From the NCBI RefSeq assembly GCF_900660745.1, contig NZ_LR215048.1, forward strand, positions 682,001 to 746,000: a DNA stretch of 64,000 nt, read 5' to 3'. Source of the DNA: Haploplasma axanthum. GTDB lineage: Bacteria > Bacillota_I > Bacilli_A > Acholeplasmatales > Acholeplasmataceae. How positions within the stretch are numbered: position 1 is the stretch's first letter; each line of letters begins with the position of its first letter. Positions 1 through 10,126 of the stretch are shown here, piece after piece. The notes below the pieces were generated by a model. It was not told where the DNA came from. It was given only the letters and a program-made list of their open reading frames with translations, and ran no database searches. A program made the translations under genes and the position numbers.

Positions 1-1545
1 ATCGAAATATCTGGTTCGAAAAGTGAAAAAACAGGTATTTTGGATACTATAATTTTACAAATTGAAGATTTTTTAAAGAAACCAAGTCAAATCCATAAAA
101 AACTAACAACATTCAATAATAATGTATCATCGCTTGGGACACTTATTATTCTATTGAGTGATCAGCCACTTGAGCTTGATTACATAGCAGTTCATGGTAG
201 TGATGGGAAACTACCTAAAAATTCTGTAAATATATTTAAACAAATGTTTTTTAGTATTAGAGCATTCTTTGCATCATTTACTACAGATTATTCATCAGTT
301 GGAAAAACAACTAAAGATGCAAATGAAACAATAAATGTATGGCTCACAGTTGGTAAAGATCAAGCAAATATTTTGAGAAAACTTATTGATGAAAAATTTA
401 CACCAATGCATGACATACAAGTTGATTTAAAACTAGTAAGTAGTGCATCATTATTACCTGCAACTTCCTCTGGAAAAGGACCAGATGTTGCAATGGGAGT
501 AGGAACTAATGTTCCTGTAAATTATGCACTTAGAAATGCAAGTTATGATTTAACAAAATTTAGTGATTTTAAAGATATTATTAAAAGATTTAATAGAAGT
601 GCTTATGAATCATTTGAATTTGGTGATGGTACTTATGCACTTCCAGAACAAGAAATATTTATGATGATGTTTTATAGAACTGATATTTTTGATGAACTTG
701 GATTGAATGTTCCAAATACATGGCAAGATGTTATTAAAATGATTCCTGATTTACAAAAATATAATTTAGAATTCTTCTTACCAGTTCCAAGAACACAAGG
801 TGCAGTTGTTAATCTACCACCAAATCCGATATTCTCAACTATGTTTTATCAAAATGGAGGAAGCTTCTATATTAACAATAATACAGAAAGTGGATTTAAT
901 GAGGGATTAGGTCCAGAAGTATTTGAGACTTGGACTCAGTTTTATACTGATTATTCTTTTCCAGTTGAAGCTAATTTTGCAAATAGATTTAGAAGTGGAC
1001 AAATGCCATTAGGTATTACATATTACAATACTTATAATACATTAAGTGTTTTTGCTCCTGAAATACGAGGAAAATGGGGATTTTTACCAGTGCCTGGTAC
1101 TGAATATATTGATGAGAATGGTGAAAAACAGATTAGAAGAGATACAGTTTCAACTAATACTGGAGCAATGATTTTGAACAATTCGAGTAAAAAAGATGCA
1201 TCATGGGAATTTTTAAAGTGGTGGACATCTACAGATACACAAGTTAGATTTGGACGCGAAATGGAAGGTATTTTAGGTGCTGCTGCAAGATACCCGACAG
1301 CAAATGTTGAAGCATTTGAAAGTCTACCATGGAAACGTAATGAACTTGAGGTTTTAAAAGAACAATGGTCATGGGTACGAGGAATACCTGAAGTTCCAGG
1401 ATCATATATGACAGGTAGACATTTGGATAACGCGTTTAGAATGGTAATTAATGAAACTGCAAATCCGCGAGAAGTTATATATGATTATGTTCAAATTATT
1501 AACGAAGAAATAAATAAAAAACGTAAAGAATTTAATTTGAATTAG
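1..1545 (+). CDS. Extracellular solute-binding protein of a carbohydrate ABC transporter (5' end missing)
   Basis: The frame is open from base 1 to the stop at 1543-1545, so the N-terminus, including any signal peptide or lipobox, lies outside the window. The TTG at 40 is only the first possible start and is not believed. From about residue 105 of the visible part the protein resembles family 1 solute-binding proteins, with a lobe-and-hinge pattern, aromatic residues and the stretch EFLKWWTSTDTQVRFGREME near the C-terminus. The preceding 100 residues are an extra domain, as in long lipoprotein binding proteins of Firmicutes. A permease pair follows after 9 bases, so it should capture the sugar ligand for that transporter. 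The ligand is inferred from the downstream muramic-acid genes. Confidence 0.85.
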   Translation: MEISGSKSEKTGILDTIILQIEDFLKKPSQIHKKLTTFNNNVSSLGTLIILLSDQPLELDYIAVHGSDGKLPKNSVNIFKQMFFSIRAFFASFTTDYSSVGKTTKDANETINVWLTVGKDQANILRKLIDEKFTPMHDIQVDLKLVSSASLLPATSSGKGPDVAMGVGTNVPVNYALRNASYDLTKFSDFKDIIKRFNRSAYESFEFGDGTYALPEQEIFMMMFYRTDIFDELGLNVPNTWQDVIKMIPDLQKYNLEFFLPVPRTQGAVVNLPPNPIFSTMFYQNGGSFYINNNTESGFNEGLGPEVFETWTQFYTDYSFPVEANFANRFRSGQMPLGITYYNTYNTLSVFAPEIRGKWGFLPVPGTEYIDENGEKQIRRDTVSTNTGAMILNNSSKKDASWEFLKWWTSTDTQVRFGREMEGILGAAARYPTANVEAFESLPWKRNELEVLKEQWSWVRGIPEVPGSYMTGRHLDNAFRMVINETANPREVIYDYVQIINEEINKKRKEFNLN

Positions 1546-1554
1546 GAGGATAAT

Positions 1555-2487
1555 ATGCAAATTGAAAAAACGACAAAAGCGCCATTAACTAAAAGACAAC
1601 ATTTAGTTAAAGAAATAAAACAAAATAAACATAATTACATATTACTTGCTCCATACTTTATTCTATTCTTTGCATTTACTGTTATACCAGTATTAATGTC
1701 AATGGGGATTAGTTTCACATACTTTAATTTATTAGAAAGTCCTAAGTTTGTGGGATTTGATAATTATATGAACTTATTTTTAGATGATGATGTATTTATA
1801 ATTGCACTAAAAAATACTTTTATTTTAGCAATTGTAACGGGACCGGTTAGTTATTTAGCTGCATTTATATTTGCATGGCTGATTAATGAGTTAGGACCTA
1901 AACTACGGGCATTCATGACAGTTATTTTCTATGTTCCATCAATTTCAGGAAGTGCCTTTCTTATATGGTTAATCATTTTTTCTGGTGATGTTCATGGATA
2001 TGCTAATGCAATATTTATGAATTTGGGCATTATTGATACCCCAATTCAATGGCTTACAGATCAAAAATATATGATGATTGTTTTAATCATTGTTCAGCTT
2101 TGGTTAAGTTTAGGAGTTAGTTTTCTAGCATTTATTGCAGGTCTTCAAAATGTTGATAGAACATTATATGAAGCAGGAGCTATTGACGGTGTAAAGAATA
2201 GATGGCAAGAATTATGGTATATAACATTACCATCAATGAAACCACAATTATTATTTGGTGCTGTAATGCAAATAACCACAAGTTTAGCAATTGCAGAAGT
2301 ATCGATGCAATTACTTGGATTTCCATCGACAGGATACGAAGGACACACTATTGTTACACATTTAATGGATTATGGAACACTAAGATTTGATCTTGGATAT
2401 GCATCAGCAATTGCAACCGTATTATTTTTTATAATGATTCTTGCAAATATGCTCGTAAGATCAGTCTTAAAGAAGGTAGGTGAATAA
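1555..2487 (+). CDS. Sugar ABC transporter permease, MalF/UgpA type
   Basis: A 310-residue integral membrane protein of binding-protein-dependent transport systems (CUT1 family). A cytoplasmic, Lys-rich start is followed by about six membrane segments. The EAA loop that docks the ATPase is visible as EAGAIDGVKNRWQELWYITL at about residue 203. The ribosome site TAGGAGGA lies just upstream. It follows the binding-protein gene and overlaps or abuts the partner permease, so the two form the membrane channel. No ATPase gene is in the window; a shared MsmX-type ATPase encoded elsewhere is expected for this family. Confidence 0.9.
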   Translation: MQIEKTTKAPLTKRQHLVKEIKQNKHNYILLAPYFILFFAFTVIPVLMSMGISFTYFNLLESPKFVGFDNYMNLFLDDDVFIIALKNTFILAIVTGPVSYLAAFIFAWLINELGPKLRAFMTVIFYVPSISGSAFLIWLIIFSGDVHGYANAIFMNLGIIDTPIQWLTDQKYMMIVLIIVQLWLSLGVSFLAFIAGLQNVDRTLYEAGAIDGVKNRWQELWYITLPSMKPQLLFGAVMQITTSLAIAEVSMQLLGFPSTGYEGHTIVTHLMDYGTLRFDLGYASAIATVLFFIMILANMLVRSVLKKVGE

Positions 2488-2488
2488 G

Positions 2489-3385
2489 ATGCAAACACTA
2501 AAAGAAAATAAGCTTACTTTTTTAGAGAAAATAAAGTATAAAAAGAAGAAAAAACTTAATCGTTCTAAACTTGGTAATTTTGCACTATTCTTATTCCTAT
2601 TAGTGTTTGGAGCATTTTCAGCTTATCCACTTATAATGACTACTTCAAATGCTTTTAAACCTTTAGATGAATTGTTTTTATTTCCACCTAGTCTAATACC
2701 TAAGAATGTAACATTTGACAATTTTAGGGATTTATCAAGTTTGATTGCAAGCTCATGGATACCATTTTCTAGATACTTTTTTAACACAATAATAATTACA
2801 GTAGTTGGAACTGCAGGACATGTTTTAATAGCATCAATGGCAGCTTATCCATTAGCAAAATATAAATTTCCTGGAAGAAATTTTTTGTTCGGTCTTGTAG
2901 TATATTCTTTGATGTTTGCACCACAAGTAACAGCAATTCCAAATTACATTATAATATCATCTTTGGGACTTGTTGATACTTATGCAGCCATCATTCTTCC
3001 TGCAATAGCAGCTAGTTTAGGATTATATCTGATGAAACAATTTATGGAACAAATACCAATGGAACTAATAGAATCAGCAAAAATTGATGGAGCAAGTGAA
3101 TATAGAATTTTCTTCCAAATTGTTATGCCACTTGTTAAACCCGCTTGGCTAACTTTAATTATTCTATTATTTCAAAGACTATGGACAACTGATGGTGGGG
3201 CATTTATCTTTAGTGAAGAATTAAAACCATTATCATATGCACTACGACAAATAGCACAAGGTTCAATTGAAAGAAGTGGAACGATTGCTGCTGTTTCATT
3301 CATAATGATGATTGTACCAATAACATTCTTCATTATTTCTCAATCAAGAATAGTTGAAACATTCAGTCATTCTGGTATGAAATAG
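2489..3385 (+). CDS. Sugar ABC transporter permease, MalG/UgpE type
   Basis: The partner permease to the preceding gene, about 298 residues with six membrane segments. The EAA motif is visible as ESAKIDGASEYRIFFQIVMP around residue 200, and the protein ends in the usual short cytoplasmic tail. An upstream GTG at 2480 is in frame, but the ATG at 2489 sits six bases after AGGTG and is preferred; it places the start immediately after the previous stop. Together with the upstream gene it forms the first of two permease pairs in this operon. Confidence 0.88.
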   Translation: MQTLKENKLTFLEKIKYKKKKKLNRSKLGNFALFLFLLVFGAFSAYPLIMTTSNAFKPLDELFLFPPSLIPKNVTFDNFRDLSSLIASSWIPFSRYFFNTIIITVVGTAGHVLIASMAAYPLAKYKFPGRNFLFGLVVYSLMFAPQVTAIPNYIIISSLGLVDTYAAIILPAIAASLGLYLMKQFMEQIPMELIESAKIDGASEYRIFFQIVMPLVKPAWLTLIILLFQRLWTTDGGAFIFSEELKPLSYALRQIAQGSIERSGTIAAVSFIMMIVPITFFIISQSRIVETFSHSGMK

Positions 3386-3398
3386 GAGGAAGAAAATA

Positions 3399-4916
3399 AT
3401 GAAAAAGAAAATAATTATAATTGCGCTATTAATTATAATTCCACTTTTAATGGGATCTAAACCATATAATTATTCATATTATGGTGAAGTAATAAGCTCA
3501 AGCCCAGGTATGACTTTTCAAACATATATAAATGGTCAAACATTAGGTACTTCAATTGGTACACCACATGATTTGTATGTTTATCAAGAAGAAATCTATA
3601 TGGTTGCTCAAACTAATAATGGTGGAAAACTATTAATTATAAATAAAGAATATCAATTAGTTGAAGATATACAAGAATTTGAATATGCAGATGAATTTTT
3701 AGATAAACTAAAGTTAATAAAAACTGATATGGCTGATGATCAAATTTTGATGAATAGATACATATCAAAGACTTTAGATACACCGACTGGAATAGATGTT
3801 AAAGAAGATGCAATATATATAGCAGATTCTAAAAATAAAAGAATTGTAAAACTTAATTTTGAATATCAAATAATAGATATTTTTTATGAGCAAGAAAAGA
3901 TCAGTGAACAAATGGTCTATGAACCTAGAAAAATTAGTGTAGATAGTTCAGGGCGTATGTATGTAGCAGTAGATAATGCATATGAAGGTATTATTGAGTT
4001 AGATGTTGATGGAAGTTTTAATAGATTTTTAGGTACAAATACAATCAAACATTCACCATTTGAAATGTTAAGACGCTCACTTATGACTGAGGAACAAAGA
4101 AAAAAACTTGACTTAGCTTTATCAACTTCTTATACAAATGTTAATGTTAATGAAAAAGGTTTTATCTTTGCAACAGCAAAACCAACAGAGAATAATAATG
4201 AAAAAATGATTCAATTGATTAATCCTAAAGGTGTTGATGTTTTAAAAAGAAATGGTTATCATGTTCCAATGGGTGATGTAGAGTTTTTAAAACAAGTTGA
4301 TAAATATACAAGTAAAGTAGGACCTTCAAAACTTGTTGATGTAGCTTATACAAAGAATGGAATATACACTGTTTTAGATGAACAAAGATCAAAACTATTT
4401 ACATACGATCAAGAAGGAAATCTGCTATATATCAATGGTTCATCTAGCGAAGGAACTAATACGCAAAGTGATAAGTTAGAAAAGCCTGTTGCTATTGATT
4501 ACTTTGGCGATGATATTTTAGTTTTAGATGGGGATCAAAGAGCAACAAAAATAGTAGTTTTAAGATTAACTGAATTCGGAAAAACTGTTAACGATGCAAT
4601 AGAATTACACTCTATTGGAAAATTTGAAGAAGCATCAAAACTATGGGAAAAAGTGTTAATTCTTAATACTAATTATGAAGTTGCATACAATGGGATTGGA
4701 AAAAATGAATTACGTCAAAAAAATTATAAAATAGCAATGCAAAATTTTGAAAAAGGACATGATTCATATTATTATTCTAAAGCATTTAAAAGTTATCGAA
4801 ATCAAATAATAAAAAAATATTTTTCAGTAATGGTAACGGGCATTGCAGTTTTAGTAGTAGGAAGCATAGTATATAAAAAAAGAGATAAAATATTTAAAAA
4901 GGGGGAAAATAAATGA
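3399..4916 (+). CDS. Membrane-anchored NHL-repeat protein with C-terminal TPR and transmembrane segment
   Basis: A 505-residue protein with an N-terminal signal or anchor segment (residues 5-18 hydrophobic). Beta-propeller-like repeats follow, for example TPTGIDVKEDAIYIADSKN and the later EPRKISVDSSGRMYVAVDN. A TPR-like helical section lies at about 395-465 (FEEASKLWEKVLILNTNYEV), then one transmembrane helix and a Lys-rich tail. The bulk is therefore predicted to be extracellular and tethered. Such genes occur beside DUF5696, YIP1 and CUT1 permease genes in Firmicutes carbohydrate loci; a role in surface assembly or ligand presentation is inference. It overlaps the next gene by four bases (ATGA), indicating translational coupling. 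Confidence 0.7.
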   Translation: MKKKIIIIALLIIIPLLMGSKPYNYSYYGEVISSSPGMTFQTYINGQTLGTSIGTPHDLYVYQEEIYMVAQTNNGGKLLIINKEYQLVEDIQEFEYADEFLDKLKLIKTDMADDQILMNRYISKTLDTPTGIDVKEDAIYIADSKNKRIVKLNFEYQIIDIFYEQEKISEQMVYEPRKISVDSSGRMYVAVDNAYEGIIELDVDGSFNRFLGTNTIKHSPFEMLRRSLMTEEQRKKLDLALSTSYTNVNVNEKGFIFATAKPTENNNEKMIQLINPKGVDVLKRNGYHVPMGDVEFLKQVDKYTSKVGPSKLVDVAYTKNGIYTVLDEQRSKLFTYDQEGNLLYINGSSSEGTNTQSDKLEKPVAIDYFGDDILVLDGDQRATKIVVLRLTEFGKTVNDAIELHSIGKFEEASKLWEKVLILNTNYEVAYNGIGKNELRQKNYKIAMQNFEKGHDSYYYSKAFKSYRNQIIKKYFSVMVTGIAVLVVGSIVYKKRDKIFKKGENK

Positions 4917-5554
4917 AAGAAAAATTCAAAAAAACATATGAGAATTATATAAAATTTCCTAAGTATTTGCTTACCCACCCTTTTGATGGATTTTATGATT
5001 TTAAGAAATATAAAAAAGGTAAATTATCGGTTGCTATTGTCTATGTTTTCTTATATGTTTTATTTAGAATAATAAAGTTTTCATATGAATCTCCAATAGT
5101 TTCAACTGTTAATCCCTTAAATCTAAACACAATTAAAGAAATTGTTACAGTTATTTTGATGGTTTTAGTATTTTCAATTGCAAATTGGGCTGTTACAACA
5201 CTAATGGAAGGTAAAGGAAATTTCAAAGAAATCTTTACAGTTACAGGATATTCTCTTTTTCCAATTGTAATTATTGGAATACCATTTGTTTTTATTTCAA
5301 ATTTATTAACTAAAGATGAAATGGCAATATATAATTTAGTGATTGGATTTTCATATCTTGCAACTGCATGGTTACTATTTATGGGAATACTTAATGTTCA
5401 TGAGTACGGTTTAGGAAAAACTATTGGAGCATTTATATTAACTGCTGTTGCAATGGCAGTAATGATTTTCTTTGCAATATTGTTTTTTGATTTAATTCAA
5501 CAAATTATATCTTTTATAAAAATATTATGGCAAGAAATTAATCTTCGATTATAA
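4913..5554 (+). CDS. YIP1-family integral membrane protein
   Basis: A 213-residue protein with five predicted membrane helices after a cytoplasmic N-terminus (KFPKYLLTHPFDGFYDFKKY, a typical opening of bacterial YIP1-domain proteins). Its start overlaps the upstream stop by four bases and it is followed within 12 bases by the DUF5696 gene. The biochemical role of the family in bacteria is not established. Its constant company with DUF5696 and sugar permeases suggests an accessory part of the uptake module. Confidence 0.7.
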   Translation: MKEKFKKTYENYIKFPKYLLTHPFDGFYDFKKYKKGKLSVAIVYVFLYVLFRIIKFSYESPIVSTVNPLNLNTIKEIVTVILMVLVFSIANWAVTTLMEGKGNFKEIFTVTGYSLFPIVIIGIPFVFISNLLTKDEMAIYNLVIGFSYLATAWLLFMGILNVHEYGLGKTIGAFILTAVAMAVMIFFAILFFDLIQQIISFIKILWQEINLRL

Positions 5555-5566
5555 GGAGGAGAACAA

Positions 5567-8200
5567 ATGAAAAAAAAGTTAATCATAGCAAGTCTAATAT
5601 TTGGAATTCTTATAATTACATCAACATATTTATTTGCATTTCCAATGCCAAAAACAAAATATGTTAATGAAGATTTAATGGAGTTTAATAAAGAGGATTT
5701 TATAAAAGTTCAAACTGAAAAAATAGATAATGGTAATCTTCAATATGAAGACGTTTTAACTGATAAGAATAAGAAAGTTGCAGATAATGGAACATATCAA
5801 TTATATTTTGATGAGACTACATCATATTTCTATGTTGAAAATAGTAAAACAAAAGAAAAATGGTATTCAAATCCAATTGATTCAAAAAATGATAATCAAA
5901 AGTCGACAATTACAATTAACTATTTGGAATCTAGCGGTGCAAATAATACTGCAAAATCTGTAAACAATTATAAATTAAGTATTAATCATGATGAATCAAT
6001 AAATTATAATGAAAAAGGTAGAAAGACCTTTTCTGTAAACTATGTTGAAAATGGATTTCAAGTTTTGTATGAAATAAAAAGTTTAAATATTAATTATTTA
6101 TATATACCTAGATTTTTAGATAAAGATGTATATGAAAATGCACTTAGTATTTTAAAAGGAAGAGTAGATGATAGTGCAAGTAGTTATGATGAGTATAGTT
6201 TGTTTCAAAGAATGTACACTTATTCTAATGATAAATATCAAATTCCAGAATCAAATTATGTTGGTATGAACGCATTTGATATATCAACATTCTACAATAT
6301 ATTTTATCCAGTAAATAAAGAAGATTTGATTGAATCATTAGGTGTTTATACTCCTGAAAGAGTAAAACAAGAGAATGAACAAAATAATTATCTTGGCAGT
6401 ATTCCAGACTTTTATTTTGAAGTTGCAGTTGAAGTTAAACTTACAAACGAAGGTATTAAGATGTCAATATTAAATAATTCAATTAAAGAATCATCAGCTC
6501 ATAAAATAACAGAGATTACAGCATATCCTTTATTTGGAGCGGTGACATATAGTGAAGCTTCTAATCTTGGAAATGATGGATATCTTTTTGTTCCAGATGG
6601 AAGTGGGGCAATCATTAATTTTAATAATGGCAAGGGCGGTGCAACTAATGCATATAAGGGAAGAGTTTATGGTTCAGATTTGGCTATGTTACCATATACT
6701 GAAATAAATAGAGAGAAACTAATATTTCCTATATATGGATTGGTTAAAAAGAATTCAGGTTTTGCAGCAATTATATCAAATGGTGATGCAATGGCTTCTG
6801 TTAACGCTAATGTGTCGTCAAATGATGATACATACAATATGGTCTATGCATCATTTAATGTTAGAGAAGTAGAAGCAGTAACAATGGGATCAGGAGCAAC
6901 AACATATAGCATACTTTTAGTCACAAACGATAAGGTTCAAACTGATTATAGTATTTCATATTATTTTTTAGATGAAACAAATAGTTCTTATAGTGGGATT
7001 GCAAAATCTTATCAAAAATATTTAATAGACTATAAAAATCTACAAAAGAATGACACTAGTAAAAATCCAATGATTACATTAGAATTTTTAGGAGCATATG
7101 ATGAAAAGAATTTCTTCTTAGGCATTCCCTATACAAAACAAAAATCTTTAACAACTTTTAAAGAAGCGGGAATGATAGTTAATCAATTTTTGAGCAAGAA
7201 TGTTAATAATATTAATATTTTATATAAAGGTGCAATTAATGGTGGACTTACTCCAAATATTTCAAATAAAGCGAAAATTGAAAATGTTCTTGGGGGAAAA
7301 AAGCAATATAAAAAGCTCGAAAAAGAACTTGAGAGTAAAGGAATTAATATCTATATAAATTCTGATGTATCTACAGTAAATAAATATGAAAAACCTTTTG
7401 ATAGTTATAAATATACTGCAAAAAGAGTTTCAGGTGATAGTTCAAGAGTTCATGAGTATAGTCCCGCAACAGGAGTATTTGGGAAGGAATATAATCATAA
7501 TTATGTTTTAAATCCAATATATTACGAAGAAATTTATAAGAGATTTAATAAAGAGAATCTTTTCAAAAATTTAAGCTTTGATTATATAGGAAATTCGTTA
7601 GCGGGTAGTTATAGTAAAAATGGTTTAGTATATAAACAAGATTCATTGAATATACAAAAAGAATTGCTAGAGAATATGGATAAGAGTCTTGTTATTTCAA
7701 ATCCTCTTGGATTTGCAATTCCATATTCAGATTATATTATTGATTTACCAACTTCTTCGACATTGTTTTCAATAATTGACTATTCGATACCACTTACTCA
7801 ATTGGTGCTATCAGGATTTATTGACTATACGACAGAGAGTATGAATTTATCTACATCAAGAAGTATTGATTTTCAATTTCTAAAAGCAATAGAAACAGGA
7901 TCTAATATTAAATATACTTTATCATACAAAAGTTCAGAGGAACTTTTAAACACGAAATACAATATGTATTATTCAACATACTATAAAAATTGGTTAGAAA
8001 TAATTACTAATCAATATAATGAAATGGTTGAACTTCAAATTCACGAAGGAGAATTATTGGAACATAGAAGGATAAGTCAAAACGTTTATGAATCAAAATA
8101 TAGTAATAACATAAAAATAATCATAAATTATAACTCACATCAAGTTGAAGTTGAGGGAATTACCATTCAAGGTATGAATTACATGAAAGTGGTGGAATAA
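5567..8200 (+). CDS. DUF5696-type large extracytoplasmic protein
   Basis: An 877-residue protein with an N-terminal hydrophobic segment (residues 4-26), so secreted or membrane-anchored. It is rich in Tyr, Asn and Ser. It carries the DUF5696-like region with GYLFVPDGSGAIINFNNGKG at about residue 343 and a later alpha/beta region (from about 500) that may fold as a TIM-barrel-like domain; the latter is a guess. It lies between the YIP1 gene and the second permease pair, with a one-base overlap to the next gene. The position between two permease pairs suggests substrate handling at the surface, possibly as an unorthodox binding or processing subunit. No catalytic motif was recognised. Confidence 0.65.
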   Translation: MKKKLIIASLIFGILIITSTYLFAFPMPKTKYVNEDLMEFNKEDFIKVQTEKIDNGNLQYEDVLTDKNKKVADNGTYQLYFDETTSYFYVENSKTKEKWYSNPIDSKNDNQKSTITINYLESSGANNTAKSVNNYKLSINHDESINYNEKGRKTFSVNYVENGFQVLYEIKSLNINYLYIPRFLDKDVYENALSILKGRVDDSASSYDEYSLFQRMYTYSNDKYQIPESNYVGMNAFDISTFYNIFYPVNKEDLIESLGVYTPERVKQENEQNNYLGSIPDFYFEVAVEVKLTNEGIKMSILNNSIKESSAHKITEITAYPLFGAVTYSEASNLGNDGYLFVPDGSGAIINFNNGKGGATNAYKGRVYGSDLAMLPYTEINREKLIFPIYGLVKKNSGFAAIISNGDAMASVNANVSSNDDTYNMVYASFNVREVEAVTMGSGATTYSILLVTNDKVQTDYSISYYFLDETNSSYSGIAKSYQKYLIDYKNLQKNDTSKNPMITLEFLGAYDEKNFFLGIPYTKQKSLTTFKEAGMIVNQFLSKNVNNINILYKGAINGGLTPNISNKAKIENVLGGKKQYKKLEKELESKGINIYINSDVSTVNKYEKPFDSYKYTAKRVSGDSSRVHEYSPATGVFGKEYNHNYVLNPIYYEEIYKRFNKENLFKNLSFDYIGNSLAGSYSKNGLVYKQDSLNIQKELLENMDKSLVISNPLGFAIPYSDYIIDLPTSSTLFSIIDYSIPLTQLVLSGFIDYTTESMNLSTSRSIDFQFLKAIETGSNIKYTLSYKSSEELLNTKYNMYYSTYYKNWLEIITNQYNEMVELQIHEGELLEHRRISQNVYESKYSNNIKIIINYNSHQVEVEGITIQGMNYMKVVE

Positions 8201-9117
8201 TGAAGAATGTAAAAACCGAAAAAAATAAAAAAGTTATTAGTTATAAGAATCAAAAACTAGTTTGGGCATTTATCTTTCTTGCACCTTGGTTTTTTGGGTT
8301 GGTATTATTATTCTTATATCCATTAGTAGAGTCTTTAATCTATAGTTTTAGTAATGTAACAATTAGTGACTCAGGAATTAGTACTAGTGGTATTGCATTT
8401 AAGAACTATATTGATGTTTTTAATATACATGCAATTGGAGGAACTTTTTTTAAAGTTGAATTATTAACAACAATATTAGATGCAGTAGTTAATCTACCAG
8501 TAATTGTAATATTTAGTTTATTAATGGCTACACTACTTAATACAGAATTTAAAGGGAGAGCAATTGCTCGTGCAATATTTTTTATACCAGTAATTTTAAA
8601 TTCAGCAACAGTATTAGAAGCAATGAGTAATTTAAATTTACCAGCAGCTGCAGTTGATGAAAAAATGTTTAATATAGATTTTTATCTTATAAATGCTGGA
8701 CTTGGTGAAGGTACTGTGACATTTTTAACAGGACTAGTATCCAGAATGACTTCAATTGTAACATTATCGGGTATACCAATACTTTTATTCCTTGCAAGTA
8801 TACAATCAATTCCATCACATCTATATGAAGCTGCAAAGATGGAAGGAGCAACAACATATGAAATGTTTTGGTTGATTACTTTCCCAAATGTTACACCACA
8901 TATATTAACGGTGTTAATTTATGTATTAGTAGATTCATTCCTTACATCATCTGTAACATCTTATATACAAATTACATTAAATGCAAGACAATCAAATTAT
9001 ATCGGATTAACATCAGCAATGTCATGGATTTATACTCTTGTAGTTCTCTTCATAATTGGAGTTGTAGGTATGTTAGCAAAGACTTTAAAATGGGGGGAAT
9101 CACATTATGCAAGTTAA
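8200..9117 (+). CDS. Sugar ABC transporter permease (second pair, first subunit)
   Basis: A 305-residue CUT1-type permease beginning at the ATG overlapping the previous stop (TAATG). About six membrane helices are visible, and the EAA loop is EAAKMEGATTYEMFWLITFP at about residue 210. Sequence around the second and third helices differs from the first permease pair, so this is a second transporter or a second channel rather than a recent duplicate. It overlaps the next gene by 11 bases. No separate binding-protein gene lies beside it in this window. Confidence 0.88.
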   Translation: MKNVKTEKNKKVISYKNQKLVWAFIFLAPWFFGLVLLFLYPLVESLIYSFSNVTISDSGISTSGIAFKNYIDVFNIHAIGGTFFKVELLTTILDAVVNLPVIVIFSLLMATLLNTEFKGRAIARAIFFIPVILNSATVLEAMSNLNLPAAAVDEKMFNIDFYLINAGLGEGTVTFLTGLVSRMTSIVTLSGIPILLFLASIQSIPSHLYEAAKMEGATTYEMFWLITFPNVTPHILTVLIYVLVDSFLTSSVTSYIQITLNARQSNYIGLTSAMSWIYTLVVLFIIGVVGMLAKTLKWGESHYAS

Positions 9118-10111
9118 ACTGCTAGATAAAGTTAAAAAATATAAAGATGAGATTATTAATGATTTAAATAATCCATCAAAAAAAATAAGAAGATCAAATA
9201 AAGTGAAATCACTGTTACTTTCAGTTTTTAGATTTCTTTTAATTGCAGGATTGGGATTTATAATCGTTTTTCCTATAGCACAACAAATAATTTGGGGTTT
9301 TCATGATCCTACGCAAGTGAACAATCCTATAGTGATTTATATACCCGATAAGTGGTCAATTAAAAACTTTATTGTTGCTTCTGCAGCTCTTGAGTATGGT
9401 GCAGCCCTTTGGAATACATTTAGAGTTAGTTTTCTTTCAATGATTTTCCAGATTATTTCTACATCACTTGCGGGTTATGCATTTGCGAGACTTAAGTTTA
9501 AGGGTTCAAGTATTGTGTTTTTCTTTGTGGTATTAACAATAATTATTCCACCTAATGCTATTATGATGTCAAGATCAAATTACTTTGCAAATCTTGGAAT
9601 TGCAGGTGATGAAAAAGGTCTTTATTTATTAGCAGTACTTGGAATGGGAATAAGATCAGGAATCTTTATTTATATTTTTAAAAGCTTCTTCGAAGGACTT
9701 CCAAAAGAACTAGAAGAATCAGCAATGGTTGATGGTGCAGGTGTCTTTAGAACTTTTTGGAATATTATGCTACCTAATGCTAAAGGAGCAATTTTAACAG
9801 TAGGATTGTTTGCATTTGTATGGCAATGGAATGATTCATACTATACAAGTATGTTGAAAATAGGATCAACTTCAAAGCATATGCCACTTCTAAGTACAGG
9901 GTTGGCAAACTTTGTTGAGAATATTAGAGGAATTTTATTAAAACCTGATATGGTAATACTAATGGGTTCAGATTATTCAAGAATTGCTGAATATCACACA
10001 ATAGTTTTAAATGTTGCAGCGTTACTTGCAATGTTACCATTATTAGTAATGTATTTATTTGTTCAAAAGAATTTTGTTGAATCAATTGAAAGAACCGGTA
10101 TTGTGGGTTAA
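9107..10111 (+). CDS. Sugar ABC transporter permease (second pair, second subunit)
   Basis: A 334-residue partner of the preceding permease. The first 45 residues are charged and cytoplasmic, followed by six membrane helices with the EAA loop EESAMVDGAGVFRTFWNIML around residue 205. It has a strong GGGGGGA ribosome site inside the end of the previous gene. The extracytoplasmic loop before helix 2 (HDPTQVNNPIVIYIPDKWS) is typical for MalG-type subunits of this subgroup. Its start overlaps the upstream stop, so the pair is translationally coupled. Confidence 0.88.
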   Translation: MQVKLLDKVKKYKDEIINDLNNPSKKIRRSNKVKSLLLSVFRFLLIAGLGFIIVFPIAQQIIWGFHDPTQVNNPIVIYIPDKWSIKNFIVASAALEYGAALWNTFRVSFLSMIFQIISTSLAGYAFARLKFKGSSIVFFFVVLTIIIPPNAIMMSRSNYFANLGIAGDEKGLYLLAVLGMGIRSGIFIYIFKSFFEGLPKELEESAMVDGAGVFRTFWNIMLPNAKGAILTVGLFAFVWQWNDSYYTSMLKIGSTSKHMPLLSTGLANFVENIRGILLKPDMVILMGSDYSRIAEYHTIVLNVAALLAMLPLLVMYLFVQKNFVESIERTGIVG

Positions 10112-10126
10112 ATAGAGGTGGTTATT